Below are positions 11,381-22,990 of a stretch of 64,000 nt of DNA, piece by piece. The number at the start of each line of letters is the position of its first letter. Position 1 is the stretch's first letter. Origin of the DNA: Elysia chlorotica (taxonomy: Eukaryota > Mollusca > Gastropoda > Plakobranchidae); assembly GCA_003991915.1 (NCBI GenBank), contig RQTK01000285.1, forward strand, positions 310,447-374,446. The letters are read 5' to 3'. Both the position numbers and the translations under genes were made by a program. Under the pieces are notes generated by a model that had not been told where the DNA came from, made no database searches, and saw only the letters and a program-made list of their open reading frames with translations.

Positions 11381-11639
11381 GTTAGTGAGCAGACAGACCA
11401 ACCGACAAATAGGCAGAGACAGAGACAAAAAGAGAGAAAGAGAGACAGAGATAAAAATAGAGAAAAAGAGAGACAGGGATAAAAAGAGAGAAAGAGAGAC
11501 AGACACAGACAGAGAGACAGAAAAAAACAGAGACGTATTTTCTGTACCTATGAAGCGGGTGGGAGGGGTCGTGAAGAAGCTCCGGTACATGTTGTCAGGT
11601 CCCGGATCGGTGTCTCTACCTCCAGACTAGGTCACTCCG

Positions 11640-12580
11640 CAGCACGGCTCTCTTCCTGTTTGGTGGCTCCCCGCTTTTGCTTTCTTCTTTGGATCGTTTT
11701 TTGTTTTGTTTATGCTCTCTGTCAATGTATTCTTTTCATAATACGGCTCAATGTTGGATAAATCTGAAATTTACAATTTAACATGATTGTTTATATCACA
11801 CATTTTGGGAACTTTCTAATTTGAAGCCGTGCGCCCTACCACTGATCCCCCGAAATGGGAAGTAATCCATAGAGGCAGTTAATTTGTCCAACATATAGCA
11901 GTTATCTTTCTTGGAACAGTTTACAATAGATTGCTAGCAGTAATTTTTACAGGCGCGATTCTTGTTCAATCAGTTTCATGCGTACTGCCAGTTTCTACTC
12001 AAGTAATTAGTTATACTCATCCACGAAATTATTCTATTGCACTAATACACATTATTTTGTTAAGGTTATAGGCCCACATATTTTGATAGGTCTTGTTTTG
12101 TTTTCCTTCAAAATTCTTCAAAAGAAGGGTATCTTATAGAAAAATAAATCCAATCCCTACGCCCCTCCCCCCCCCTCCCAATAAACGTATATACTATATA
12201 TAATTATAGATTGTATTATTGCTTCTCTTACAATTTTTGGACAAATACAGAGAAATGGGGTTTAGTAGGGTTTTTTATTTTATTTTTTTTTTATCCTTTT
12301 TTAAAAAGCGGTGGGTACTCGGTTTTGAAAACTTTTACGATACAAACACTGGCTTGTTTTGTTGTTTTTTTAACAAGGTTTTTAGTCCATTTTTATTCTG
12401 ATACACAAGTCTATAAATTCTAATATCATTTCATGTATAGCTCATAAAATACACCACCTTCAAAAATCTGTAATGATCATGGCATTTCGACTGGAATACT
12501 AGATCTAGTTGTAAATAAACACATGTATTACTGCAAATGTCCCTCATAAGATTAAGTTGATTTGGTAGATCTACGGCCGT
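11640..12580. other. AT-rich interval, no gene seen
   Basis: AT-rich unique sequence with T runs. Two overlapping frames of about 60-70 codons near 12211-12423 are Phe-rich chance ORFs. Confidence 0.5.
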
Positions 12581-12581
12581 G

Positions 12582-12678
12582 AGTTCAACGTCGCAATAGC
12601 TTACGACTTATCGAAGGCCTTTTTTTATTGTCCTATTCTTATATACTTATGACAAGTTGTAAGATACCGTGGCATTGT
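12582..12678. mobile_element. foldback element R2, copy 2
   Basis: The left arm 'ttcaacgtcgcaatagctta' pairs imperfectly with the reverse complement of 'ttgtaagataccgtggcatt'. The loop region 'attcttatatacttatgac' closely resembles the loop of the copy at 43297 ('attcttatattgttacgac'). A shared loop as well as shared arms argues for common descent rather than chance hairpins. Confidence 0.5.
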
Positions 12679-12679
12679 A

Positions 12680-13840
12680 TTTACGGCCCCTACATCTAGA
12701 TCTAAATCTAAAGATAATCCAGTATTGTGTTCATATAAAATGCTCAACAATTTATTAAAACGAATCCTTACCTTCTATTGAACACGAATAAATTTTAAAA
12801 TAAATTCCTATACCTGCTTTTGAAAGGTACAACAATTAAGTAATGTAGATCAAATTTATATTTTAGATGTGATCTTTAAAAAAATTATCTAACCTAATCT
12901 AAGTAAGTTGACTGAGCACCTAAGAACAAAATAAGATTATAATTATTATTGTACGCAAAGAGAAGAAATGTCATTATGCTAAATAGTACTGCACTGCGGA
13001 AAACCCTTTAAAAAATCACATTTTTCTATTTTTCCCAATCATTTTAATAATAAGCTTGTACTGTGCAGAATCACTATACCACACCTTTATGCCCTTTGCC
13101 TGTCTTACTTAGAGCTTAGAGGAACGATGATTTTTATACGATTCACATCTCTTTAAGGAGCTCATAAATTTGGATAACAAGAGATACATTGTACTATTAT
13201 CTTCTAGAGAACGCAACAAGTCATTGTTCATATTTTTATGAGATTTCATAACTTATTACAAGTGTGTAAAGTATGACATTGGGTGTTGTTGCTAATCGGC
13301 CCTAACTATGACAGAGAGATAAATAATGTAGATCACTTCTTCGTCGATTCTAAAGGTAGTTTATTTTTATATATTCCAAAGACTCTTCATACATCGTGGG
13401 ACGCCTTGATAAAAGATCATGCTCTGGGTCCTGTGTGAACGGAGTGGGGATGGTTCGAAACCCAAGCCTAAAGAACTGGCCTCCACAGATGTCTATTTAT
13501 AGCACTCTGTGGTGGCCTCTCAGTTTGCCATCTAAACTGGACTGACAGTGCAAAGGGAAGTAACACGGTTTTAAGAAATTTGCGGCGTTTAAATGAGTTG
13601 TCTCTCTTTGTTGTGTGGTCGAGCGGTAAACTTAGTTATTGAACACTTTTTTTTTTTTTTTAAGAATTTATATTATTAATTTTTATGTCAGAATCAGTTG
13701 CTATTAAAACTGAGTTCACGTCAACAGTACTCTTTGTAGCCCCAACATTAATTTTGGCTTCAAAATGAAGATAGAGCATCTCCTTTTTTTCTTCCATTCT
13801 TCCATGGGAAAAGATCTCACCTAGTGTTTCATCTCCTTTA
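12680..13840. other. AT-rich interval, no gene seen
   Basis: No supported gene. A tRNA-like phrase 'gtggtcgagcggtaaac' at about 13615 resembles a Leu/Ser-type A box but has no partner B box at the right distance. Confidence 0.5.
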
Positions 13841-13847
13841 CGGAAGT

Positions 13848-13992
13848 GGGTCCCAAACTAATGTCTGCTGATTTTATGTGCTCCTACACGCGAGATACTG
13901 GGACCGGGGGGGATGGGGTAACAGGACACAGGACTCCTGTCGTAGCTGGTCAAATTGCACTGACACAGACCCGACCAGTAAGGAGCGAAATA
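13848..13992 (-). mobile_element. SINE fragment (core plus part of tail)
   Basis: The minus strand shows the conserved SINE core: 'ctgtgtcagtgcaatttgac', 'caggagtcctgtg', then 'cacataaaat'-like and 'cagacattagtttgggaccc' segments. A weak tRNA-like block at 14115-14200 may be its head, displaced by inserted sequence. Confidence 0.6.
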
Positions 13993-14640
13993 CACTGTAC
14001 GACATACATATTTTCCGTTGGGCGTCCTGCGAACATTCCAATCAGATTAAAGCTGATCTGAAAAACTCCCTAAGCCCTTCAAACAAGCAGGGAGTCACAG
14101 TGGTGGTAGAGACAATACCACAAATTCGAGTACTGGCGGAATGAGATTCGAACCTGCTTAATAAAACTTACTGATCCTAAGGCAAATGTTTTAGCCCATC
14201 TACTGTTAATAGTTCTAAGTTCAATATAACAGTATGCAATGTAATATAAGTGTTACCATTCTGAACATTCCAACATACAATCATTCCTCCAAGATACAGT
14301 CTGATGTACAAAGTACAACTTGTGGAATTTCTTTCATCCACATTCTCTAATGACCTCAAGCATTAATTTTTTATTTCCAAAATCACCTTTTAGCTGAAGA
14401 TTCACATAAATGGATCTACGAAATTGGGGCTACGCTAGCTGCTTTAACCTCGACAAGCTTATCTCGGGGCTAAAAAGATGGCTGCGAGAGTAGCATTTGT
14501 CACAATTAGTGCAACAAGAATTCTCACCTCCGCCTCGTGAGTTATGGCCCTTCTCAGCCAAAGCTATAGAGCAAGCAGGTTTGAGAATTAAATATGTTCG
14601 ATACTGAGGCTTTTTAAATAAAAAAAAATATTATGTGGAT

Positions 14641-14788
14641 ATACCAGGACTCATGTCTCAACCAGTCACATAGTTTTAATTCTTTCATCGACCTAACCAA
14701 TAAGGGGCGAGGGGGAACGTGGGTTTCAAACTGTGTACCTCCCGATTGCGAGACCAACGCTCTACCACCTGAGCGAGTTCGCCTCCCC
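14641..14788 (-). mobile_element. SINE head and core half, part of a circularly permuted copy
   Basis: The minus strand begins with a tRNA-like head: an A box in 'aactcgctcaggtggtagag' and a B box in 'gtttgaaaccc'. It then runs through 'ttggttaggtcgatg' and 'gagacatgagtcctggtat', where it stops. The missing tail half lies immediately to the right (14799-14920) rather than to the left, where an intact minus-strand element would have it. Confidence 0.7.
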
Positions 14789-14798
14789 ATGGAAAACG

Positions 14799-14920
14799 AG
14801 TTGAGTTAAGTTGGGTTATCGCCCAACGCCAGCACTATATAGGCTATATTGTGAACAACCCCAAGACTGACGTGTGACAATTTCATGCGCTGTCACACAC
14901 GAGACACGGCGGGAATACCA
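14799..14920 (-). mobile_element. SINE tail half, type A, permuted partner of 14641-14788
   Basis: The minus strand reads 'tggtattcccgccgtgtctc', 'gacacacgtcagtcttgggg'-type sequence, 'tatatagtgctggcgttggg', ending in 'ccaacttaactcaactcg'. Its head-side end and the tail-side end of the neighbour both stop at the same six bases (atacca). Confidence 0.7.
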
Positions 14921-16220
14921 CGGGTAGCACTGATATTTAAAAATTACACGTGTTGCTTGTTAGTCACTTCGAGAATGTTGACTCGATATACCCCCACAGA
15001 TGAAACAGTGGTAGATGTACATCGAATAAATATAAAAGTTTGCCTTATAATATCTTTGCCGTAAATTCATAGCGTCAAGGGCGGCTCGTGCCTTTGGGCA
15101 GGGTGGGCAGTGCCCGACCAGTCTCGCTAAAAAGGGGCTGTGTTACAAAAATACAATGTAAATAATAATAATATGACAAAAATGAAATCAATAATAAATG
15201 TATCCGTCAGTATCTGCAACTATAGTATAAGAGATAAAATCATAGTACGCTCTTTCCGGGCGCGACGTAGTTTAGATCTACATGTATATCGGTGCGCGGA
15301 GAGCAGGGGCAGACTATTTCCAAGTTTCAACATTGCGCGCAGTGCCCAGTAGAGTCCCCTTTCACCAAGGTGGGCTAATGTGAATTTGCCCAACCTCCTT
15401 GTAGTATTCCTAATACAAAAATTGGACTTTGACCCTAACGCTTTCTATGTCTTCATAATAAGCCAAGTCGGGCTAGCCCCACTTGGCTATTTTTTCTGAT
15501 ATTTTTAACCAAATCCTTTTATATTTCTTGAAGTAATAACTCCAGGCCTCTACGTTGGTTCAAGCAAGTCTCTGGTGGTCAGTTTAATTTAAACATTACA
15601 TGCAGGCCCCCTATTAATAATACATTTATCATATTTATTGTTTTTAACCTAAAAGTTTAAAATCAGCAATGAATTAAATATACTTCAGCATTAGGCAAAC
15701 GGGCAATACAATATGAAGGAAGATTCAGCCTGTAAAAGCGAGCCACAAAGGGATGGGCCAAGGCGGTGTCATTTTCAGGCATCTGAGAAAAATTGGGCTG
15801 CCGTCCATCTACAGTTGAGAGTTCCACACACACACACAAAGTTCAACTAGACAGTGTACGTTAGCCTAGGATCTCTGGTTAAACCATTTTGGGCCTAAAC
15901 GCCCACCCCTCGCATGCATTCACTATTTTGTACTAATTGTTGCATTGAGAAGTTGTGCACTGCATTGACACTTGTCAGTAATTGTTGCTGTATGTATTGT
16001 GAGATACTGCTCAAGAATACTGTAATTATTTGGCTTTTTTTTCATTGTGATCTAACTAGATCTAGAATCTACTTACTTGCACTGTCTGTATTAACATTTA
16101 ACAACGCAGGAATTTATCACTATGTGTTCGGATTTAAATAGGAAAGTCATTGACAAGTTTTCAACTTTAAAGTCTTGTCGAGCTGAGCTCCTATATAAAT
16201 ACATGTAACATCACATCGTC
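14921..16220. other. AT-rich interval, no gene seen
   Basis: No supported gene. The ORFs at 15140-15352 and 15914-16141 are short and featureless. A few 'ggctaatgtg' and 'aagcctgggctagcc' phrases may be old repeat debris. Confidence 0.45.
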
Positions 16221-16225
16221 ACACA

Positions 16226-16368
<143 letters not shown>

Positions 16369-16816
16369 ACCACCGCCGCCACTGCCACTTTGCCCGACCT
16401 GTTTTTTAAGGCACCAGCCGCCACTGCATAGCGTGCACCAAAACAAAACAAAAAGATCAATCATTTTAACTTGGGCCAGGGTTAATTAGGCCTGTTGAGC
16501 GATTTGCCAAATCGGGCTGGTTTTTTATCATTTACAGTTTATTTGTGCAGCATATGTCTCTCTCATACTTCCTCTACTATCGCTCTGTCCTCTTCTCTCT
16601 CCCTCTCTTCTTTTCCTCCACCTCTCTCTCCCTCTCTTCTTTTCCTCCACCATCTCCCCACATCTCCTCTTATATGTGTGTATCTTTCTCTATTACTCTT
16701 TCCACATCTCTCTCTTCTTTTTTGACTCACCCTCCCTCTCTACATCCCTTTAACTATGACCCCATCTCTCTATCTTTATATTTTTTCTCAGTCTCTCCCT
16801 CCTTCACTCTCCTCCA

Positions 16817-16819
<3 letters not shown>

Positions 16820-16882
<63 letters not shown>
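16820..16882. repeat. (TC)n microsatellite in a pyrimidine tract
   Basis: Clean TC repeats within a longer C/T-rich stretch (about 16555-16930). Confidence 0.96.
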
Positions 16883-16883
<1 letters not shown>

Positions 16884-17059
16884 CTATTTCCCTCACCTCG
16901 TTTCTCCCTCCCTCCCTCCCTCCCCCTCCCTGAAGGCGTATGTGGATGAATTCCTCCATCATAAACTATGCCCGTGGCACCCTGCCCCAGCTGCCTGGAA
17001 AGTCTCCAAATCTGCCCGACGTCTGCTTAAAACTGCTTTGCTCTAAGTCCAGTGGAACC

Positions 17060-17320
17060 AAGAAGGAGATAGAACTAAACACCTCCCCACCCTGCCCGTG
17101 CCTGGAGACTGTAGAGCAGCAGGCCTGATGGTCGGGGCGCACAAGGCGCTCATCTCCCATGCCTGGCCCCAGCAATCAGCCAATCAGAAGGCGCTGTGCC
17201 GGCCTGTGGCCCCTGGACGTGTCAGACTGTGCCACATGGCCCCACGTCTGGTGGGCCTGCCCTTTCAGGCCGGGCGGGATCTGTGACGGCAGACCCCCAC
17301 CCCGATACCGTGACTCCCAC
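17060..17320. promoter_or_regulatory. GC-rich patch with inverted and direct CCAAT motifs
   Basis: The GC-rich stretch contains 'cagccaatcagaaggcgc' and several 'ggcctg/caggcc' palindromes. It lies just upstream of an R1 copy. Open frames on both strands cross it without any recognisable domain. A regulatory or conserved non-coding role is possible, with low confidence. Confidence 0.2.
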
Positions 17321-17450
17321 AGACCAGAGATATACATACACTGTACAGGCATCTACGGTTCAAACTCTTTGATACCAGTGATAGTTTAGCTCGAAGGCTA
17401 AAATGTTATATTTTATACGTCTCGCAAGTCCGATATTCTGAGACAATAGA

Positions 17451-17633
17451 GCCCTTGCGAAAACTGGGACCATGACGAAAGTAAAGACGATATGCACCGG
17501 CGCCCAATCATTGCGTTATTCTAGCATAAAACATCCAATGAGCGATCTGAAAACTCAGTGAGCGATCTGAAAGAGTCATCATTATGTCAGCCGCTAACAT
17601 TATGTCGGTCGCAAAGCCTACAGTTTCCGATAG
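17451..17633 (+). mobile_element. dispersed repeat R1, near full-length
   Basis: It starts 'cccttgcgaaaactgggacc' and carries 'gcaccggcgcccaatcattg' (CCAAT box) and 'catccaatgagcgatctg' (second CCAAT, duplicated downstream as 'cagtgagcgatctg'). It ends 'gtcggtcgcaaagcctacag'. The same order of motifs is found in at least a dozen other copies in the window. The ends carry a short inverted TTGCGA/TCGCAA pair, as expected of a MITE. Confidence 0.7.
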
Positions 17634-18524
17634 CCCGGCCCGCTAGATCAATGTTATACACATACTCATAAGTCGTACAATCTGATTATGTTTCAGACAT
17701 CTCAAGCAAGAAATGGCAAAGCTGTGTAATCTTTAATTAGATTTACGTTCTCTAGGTTTCTGGATATTAAGAACTTAGACAGAAACTGGATTTGGAACCC
17801 CTGGGCCACCACGCACCCCACAAGGGCGTAGGTACAGAGGTGGGTGCGTGCGTATTTCCAGGTAGTGGAAGCCTCTTAGTGTTGACTTAAGTTGAGAAGT
17901 CATCCTGACTTAAGAATGCTTTAGTTTTTCAACTTCACGGTGGTGTTAAACAGAATGATTTTCTTGTCCAGAAAGAGTCAGCACACGCCAGTTTGGCTGG
18001 GGATATCTTATGGTCGCCTATGCAATCGAATAGTCCAAAGGATATAAATCTTCCATCTAGACTTTACCAACTTGAACAAAATGGTGGTGGTTTGGTCAAA
18101 GACATATCCGCTGGAATGGGGAGGGGTACTTCGTCTATGTAACAACTTACATGTCTATGTATACTGGCTGGGGTTATGAAAGCACTTGTACAAACGTATC
18201 CAGAGGCATAAGGATGATGCAACATACAAAATGAGGGGTGATTTTTTTTTTCAAACATTTGCTAAGTTAAAATATTAAAGTATTTTAAGTGAACAAAATT
18301 ACAACAAAACAAATTTAATTACGATCAAGAATGAAAAAAAAAATTTTGTCGTGGAATATTTTAAGAAGCATGTTATTAAAGGAAATACCTGGCCATGCCG
18401 AATACGGGCAAACATTGCCAACAGGTCTAGAAGTAGCCATGTGTGGGGCATTCAATCCAGTAAATGAATGATGACCGATATTCAATTGTTCACAAAGTCT
18501 CCAGACCAGAGGCACCTGACGGAT

Positions 18525-18636
18525 CCGAATTGGCGCAGTTGGTAGAGCGTTGGGCACTGTGTCTGTGTAGCACAACCTAACTTTGTCGGACGTTTCGATT
18601 CTCCTACGGAGTCCAAGAGACGTCAAACTGGTACAG
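18525..18636 (+). mobile_element. SINE, tRNA head plus type B end, centre deleted
   Basis: The A box 'tggcgcagttggtagagcg' is the best-preserved in the window. 'cgtttcgattctcc' sits near the B-box position, and 'gtccaagagacgtcaaactg' matches the type B terminus. The entire core is absent. Confidence 0.6.
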
Positions 18637-19029
18637 TAGTTATCTCCTTCAAGCAAAACAAAACTTAGAAGGCTCTGCCCAAAGTAGCAGCACATATGTC
18701 TGTTATTCTAGTTTTCTATGATCCACCCACAAGAAAGAGTTGACCATTATTCATTTTGGATGGGGAACAGTCATAGTTATTCCCCTTGTAATCCCTGAAT
18801 GGCTTTACGTCCATAGGGGATGGGTCTTAGCTGAGGATACCAGAGCCATTTTTTCAGAGAACCTCGATAGTAGCCTACATAACATGGTGTTCAACGTCGC
18901 TACAAAGTTATACATCGATCTAAGTGTCGTTTGAAATGGTGACAGCTACCTTTTAGTAGCGGGGTCTATTTTCACGGCACGATTATGTATGCTATCTAAG
19001 GTCACCCGGGAAATGTTTATGCTAGGACT

Positions 19030-19110
19030 AGGTCCACCAAGAAGTATCGAACTTCGGACCTCTTACTCGTCATATCCGAGTGCTAACTATTTGATTGAGC
19101 AACTGGCGAT
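19030..19110 (-). mobile_element. tRNA-like SINE head remnant
   Basis: The minus strand has 'gaggtccgaagttcgatac' (B-box-like) and 'gttgctcaatcaaatagtta' in the A-box position. No core or tail follows. Confidence 0.3.
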
Positions 19111-19208
19111 TTCAAAAGTATTTCCCATGGTGCTCCTCGACAAAAGAAAAACTTTTTTGAAGCAAGAGAGTCCAATTCACTGCAGATTCCGCTACAAGAG
19201 TGGATGCC

Positions 19209-19360
19209 ATGCGATAAGGGCGCCTAGAGCGAAAATGAAGACGGTAGCTCAGGGAATCTGTATCGATGTCCAATCAAAACTCTAGCCATAGACCTGCGGA
19301 GCAAATGAGCGATCAAAATTTTCATGCGTAACCGACGTAATTATGACATCCATTATGGTG
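19209..19360 (+). mobile_element. dispersed repeat R1, decayed
   Basis: The order 'gcgataagggcgcc', 'gagcgaaaatgaagacggta', 'gatgtccaatcaaaactcta', 'gcaaatgagcgatc' matches R1. The right end has decayed. Confidence 0.65.
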
Positions 19361-19733
19361 CACTAATATTGTACGTGCGGAGGTTTAGAAGACGATTAGC
19401 CAATTTCCGCGCCCTCCAGCTCCTTGACTTCCTTTCTCCTGACATAGACAGTGAGTTTGAAGTAAATACATGCTATTTTTAGACACGTATTGCTCGTGTC
19501 TTCTCTATAACCATGTTTCGATGATCGCCTAAAACGACGATATAGTGACTGCTTTAGTTAACCACCCAATAAGAACAAAACCAATCCTTCTCATGGCTCT
19601 CGTAATTTTATTTCCTGCCCCAGTATCCTTACATACCCTCTCTCACACTCTCTTTCTCTCTCCCCCTCTCTCTCTCTCTCTTCTCTCTCTGTCTCCCTCT
19701 CTCTCTCCCTCTGTCTCTCCCTCTCTCTCTGCC

Positions 19734-19818
19734 CGAGACTTCCCCAAAACCAGAGCATTTGTACGATGTGCATTTTCTTTTATTTGATGTTGTTTTTTGT
19801 GTTTTGTTTTTGTTTTTT

Positions 19819-19864
<46 letters not shown>

Positions 19865-20130
19865 TAAACTTACGAAATAAATCAGCAGAGGCAAATTTAA
19901 CTTGTAAACCAATTCATGAGGAATTGGTGTAGGTCTATGTGCAGAGATTCGGACATACATGTATTTCAGATATAAAAACTTCAATGCATATTCATTGGTC
20001 TAAATAGAACCTAATTTCCAAGCACAAATGTAGATATATACACCCCGTGCTGTTTTTACTTTTCAATCAAGGATTCTCATTATCTCCCTCTAACCGTCCG
20101 CCAGTTCCCTGCGCCCTGATTGCCCTTGGA
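19734..20130. repeat. duplicated segment, copy 1 (partner 22080-22857)
   Basis: Two blocks recur 2.3-2.7 kb away: 'gagacttccccaaaaccaga' at 19735, and the stretch from about 19848 to 20128 that includes 'gcagaggcaaatttaacttg' and 'tagatatatacaccccgtgc'. The last 95 bases or so of the second block look identical in the two copies. A (GA)n run lies at 19820-19858. Confidence 0.9.
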
Positions 20131-20192
20131 TGTAATAGACACTTGCCCCCCCCCCCCTCGAGTATATTCGAGTGAAACCAGTTGTGTTCTGG

Positions 20193-20452
20193 GTTTTAAC
20201 GTATCCTCAGCTTCCAAAGCGATCCTTTACGATAACAGGTCTCTAAACTCAAGTCTGAAAATTTTACGTCTGGCTTATTTTTGTGCGTAGTCTGAAAAAC
20301 ATTTGCTAGTTACGTCTATTAGTTTTCGCAAAGAATCATAATATCGGTTACAGTTGAGTTCCGTTAAAGAGAATTGTTATGGAGCACTAGTTGTAGATCA
20401 AACCCAATCCTCCTGCTTAGAAGTCAATCGCTCTAGCCTCCTGTTAGCGTTG
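20193..20452 (-). mobile_element. SINE, type B tail, badly decayed
   Basis: At 20193-20276 the minus strand gives 'ttttcagacttgagtttaga' and the terminal 'gctgaggatacgttaaaac', the type B end. At 20390-20452 a head-like block ('gattgggtttgatctac') is the likely 5' end. The core between them is not recognisable. Confidence 0.4.
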
Positions 20453-20555
20453 TACAAGTGTCTCTAGATCAACTTGAACAGGACACAGGTATATTGTGAA
20501 AATGAAGGACAAAGAAATGTAGGCATAGCAAATGTTCGACTGCGCTTGCAAGGTG

Positions 20556-20583
20556 GATAGATAGATAGATAGATAGAAGACTT

Positions 20584-20642
<59 letters not shown>

Positions 20643-20645
20643 CTA
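20556..20645. repeat. inverted GATA/TATC microsatellite next to an assembly gap
   Basis: Five GATA units (from about 20556) are followed by 'agaagactttta' and then about 15 TATC units, which run into 'ttcta' and the N run. The two arms are complementary and would fold into a hairpin. Confidence 0.95.
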
Positions 20646-20702
20646 NNNNNNNNNNNNNNNNNNNNNNNNNNNNNNNNNNNNNNNNNNNNNNNNNNNNNNN
20701 NN
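20646..20702. other. assembly gap (57 N)
   Basis: A run of N. Its true length is unknown; the flanking hairpin-forming microsatellite is a likely cause. Confidence 1.
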
Positions 20703-21185
20703 ATTATTATAAGAATGTGAAGAATGAGGGAAGTCGTTGGTGTAATCATAATTATTACGCCCTTGATATCGATCTAAGTGTTAATCAACACAGTGATTAA
20801 GGTGTTCTTGCAATGAATCAAACGAGCATTTAAGGCAAAATAAAAAGTTATAAGGAAAAAATGGACATCAATTTTATTATAAATAATGATAGGTAAATAT
20901 GGTAAAGGCTTTAAGTCATTATAGGATATTTTAAAATAAATTTAAAATAAGAAGTTCGTGGTTTTTGTTCCTATCGTTCTAAGATCCGTTCCGGCACTAA
21001 CTTTAATTGGATAAAGCACGATTCTTTAGAATAGAAAAATATAATTACATTTTTATAAAAGTATTTTTAATTGATTATTGAATAGCACGGTTCGTGTATT
21101 GAAATTTGCTATTTAGATTTTGACGGCGAATAATTGTATGGCTGATTCGAGTCATCTCTCTGAGCACTGTTACTCTAGTCTGTGA

Positions 21186-21464
21186 GTTGGGTTGGTTTGA
21201 AGTACAGGGTCAGCACTTTATTAGCCACATTGTGGACGAACCACAAGACTGATGTCTGACAATTGTATGTTCTGCCATACACATGGCATGGAAGGGAATA
21301 CAATGACTCCTGTATCAGATGATCACGATCACATTAAACTGACACCGACCCAACCAGTTACAGGGGACAAAATCTGAAAAAATAATTCTTCTGATCGTGG
21401 GAGTCGGACCTAGGACCTCCCGATCTTTAGACCAGCGCTCTACCACTTGAGCCAGTTCGCCACA
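21186..21464 (-). mobile_element. SINE, near full-length, type A tail
   Basis: On the minus strand the head shows an A box ('gaactggctcaagtggtaga') and a B box near 'aggtcctaggtccgactccc'. The core follows: 'gttggtcggtgtcagttt'-like sequence, then 'gatacaggagtcattgtatt'. The tail 'agtgctgaccctgtacttca' leads to 'aaccaacccaac'. Length is about 280 bp. Confidence 0.8.
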
Positions 21465-21479
21465 CACTCCTAGTCTCTA

Positions 21480-22079
21480 CTCGGAGAAAACGAAACTATC
21501 CCCGATTGACAGGTATCCCAGGTTCATGAGAAGGATCCTACACGGTGCCGGGACTCCAGAGCAGGATGCCTCTTGTATCCCTCCCCCTCCCTCTCACTCT
21601 GTCCCTGTATACATTACCTCTGCGCACGGCTAAATCTTTCAAGACGAGTGAAGTTGTGAAGGATTTAGGGTAAAACCGAGGGTTAAACTTACCCCCGCAT
21701 CCCGAGAAACTGAAAGTCTCGCCGCCCTGGCTTTTCGCCTCCCCCATCAGTCTTGGCTGCAATCCTCTTCAATCCTGTGCCCGGTCGCTCTCAGTCGGTC
21801 TCAGGCGGTCAGATCCTCCCTAAGTGGGGCTCTCACCATCATAGCTTATTGGGTGGCGTAGATAACAGGCCTGATGATTACATGGATGATAATACGGTTG
21901 CATCTCGCTTCTACCTCACCCATCAATCCCCCCCCCCAACCCCCTTCCATGCCCAAACCTTGCCACGCCAGGTACCTGCCAAAATTCCACCCTTCCCGCA
22001 CCCCCACCCAATCCTATATGCCCACACCAACCTAAAGTCGCTACTGCGATTGGTCAAAGGTTCTGTTGAGTTTTATGCT
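21480..22079. other. mixed-composition interval, no gene seen
   Basis: Open frames at 21538-21762 (minus) and 21753-22082 (plus) have no recognised domain or repeat. A C-rich run lies at 21928-21950. Confidence 0.4.
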
Positions 22080-22508
22080 TGAGACTCCCCCAAACCAAAG
22101 CATTTGTATAGTGGGTGTGGGGGTGGGGGGGGGGGGGGGTGCTTCGTCGCAAAAGTTATAAGAGAGACAGAGAGGTGTAGCAAATTCCCAGCTTTGGACG
22201 TTCAATATTATTGATTAGCTTTTTTTAATCGAGAATAGTCGGTATTCTCGACAAAAAAAATCGAATGAAACAAAATTACAAGGTAAGACAGGTTCTTAAC
22301 TTTACATTAAGAATAAAACTCAGCTTACTACTCCACTTAACCCTGCCGTTTGGTTTAAGATATTACAGGTCCACTACATACATAATATTTAGATCTTCAA
22401 GGTCGAGATTTACATAGACCATTGATAAGTTGTCGCCGCGGCAGTAAAATAACAGTCATCGACACATCTGAATAGCCTCTCATACTTCTGGAAGAATCTA
22501 ACCAGAAT

Positions 22509-22565
<57 letters not shown>

Positions 22566-22857
22566 AAGAGAGAGAGTGAGAGAGAGAGAGAGAGAGAGTA
22601 AATGCACTAGATAAATTAGCAGAGGAACATTTAACTTGTAGACCAATTCATGTGGAATTCATGTAGGCCTACGTGTAGAGCTTCGTGCATATTTTAGATA
22701 TAAGAACTTCAATATATTCATTGGTCTAAATGGAACCTAATTTCCAAGCACAGATGTAGATATATACACCCCGTGCTGTTTTTACTTTTCAATCAAGGAT
22801 TCTCATTATCTCCCTCTAACCGTCCGCCAGTTCCCTGCGCCCTGATTGCCGTTAGTG
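22080..22857. repeat. duplicated segment, copy 2, with extra inserted DNA
   Basis: It matches 19734-20130 at its left edge ('gagactcccccaaaccaaag') and at 22590-22857. About 350 bp unique to this copy (22140-22500, with its own (GA)n at 22509-22598) separates the two matching parts. Confidence 0.88.
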
Positions 22858-22990
22858 ATTGGCTGCCCGCTTCGAGCTCTTTATAGCCACGGGAAAACCC
22901 AAGGTCAGAGGGCAATGTGGTGAAAAGCTCCGCCATGAGCGGGAATTCCCGGACCGCGCGCTAACTAGATATGGTGGATGTCGGAACATA
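22850..22990 (+). promoter_or_regulatory. promoter-like patch with CCAAT, TATA-like and kappa-B palindrome
   Basis: In order: inverted CCAAT 'gtgattggctgcc' at about 22853, 'ctctttatagcc' at about 22878, 'ccgccatgagcgg' around 22931, and a perfect 12-bp palindrome 'cgggaattcccg' at 22940-22951 that contains the Rel/NF-kappa-B type site GGGAATTCCC. The ORF from the ATG is only eight codons. The sequence starts exactly where the duplicated segment ends, so it is unique to this side. Promoter function is inferred from motifs only. Confidence 0.3.

Noticed and set aside
21753-22082. 109-codon ORF and the overlapping minus frame
   Set aside because: Pro/Thr-rich in part because of C runs, with no domain. 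It ends exactly at the duplicated-segment boundary.
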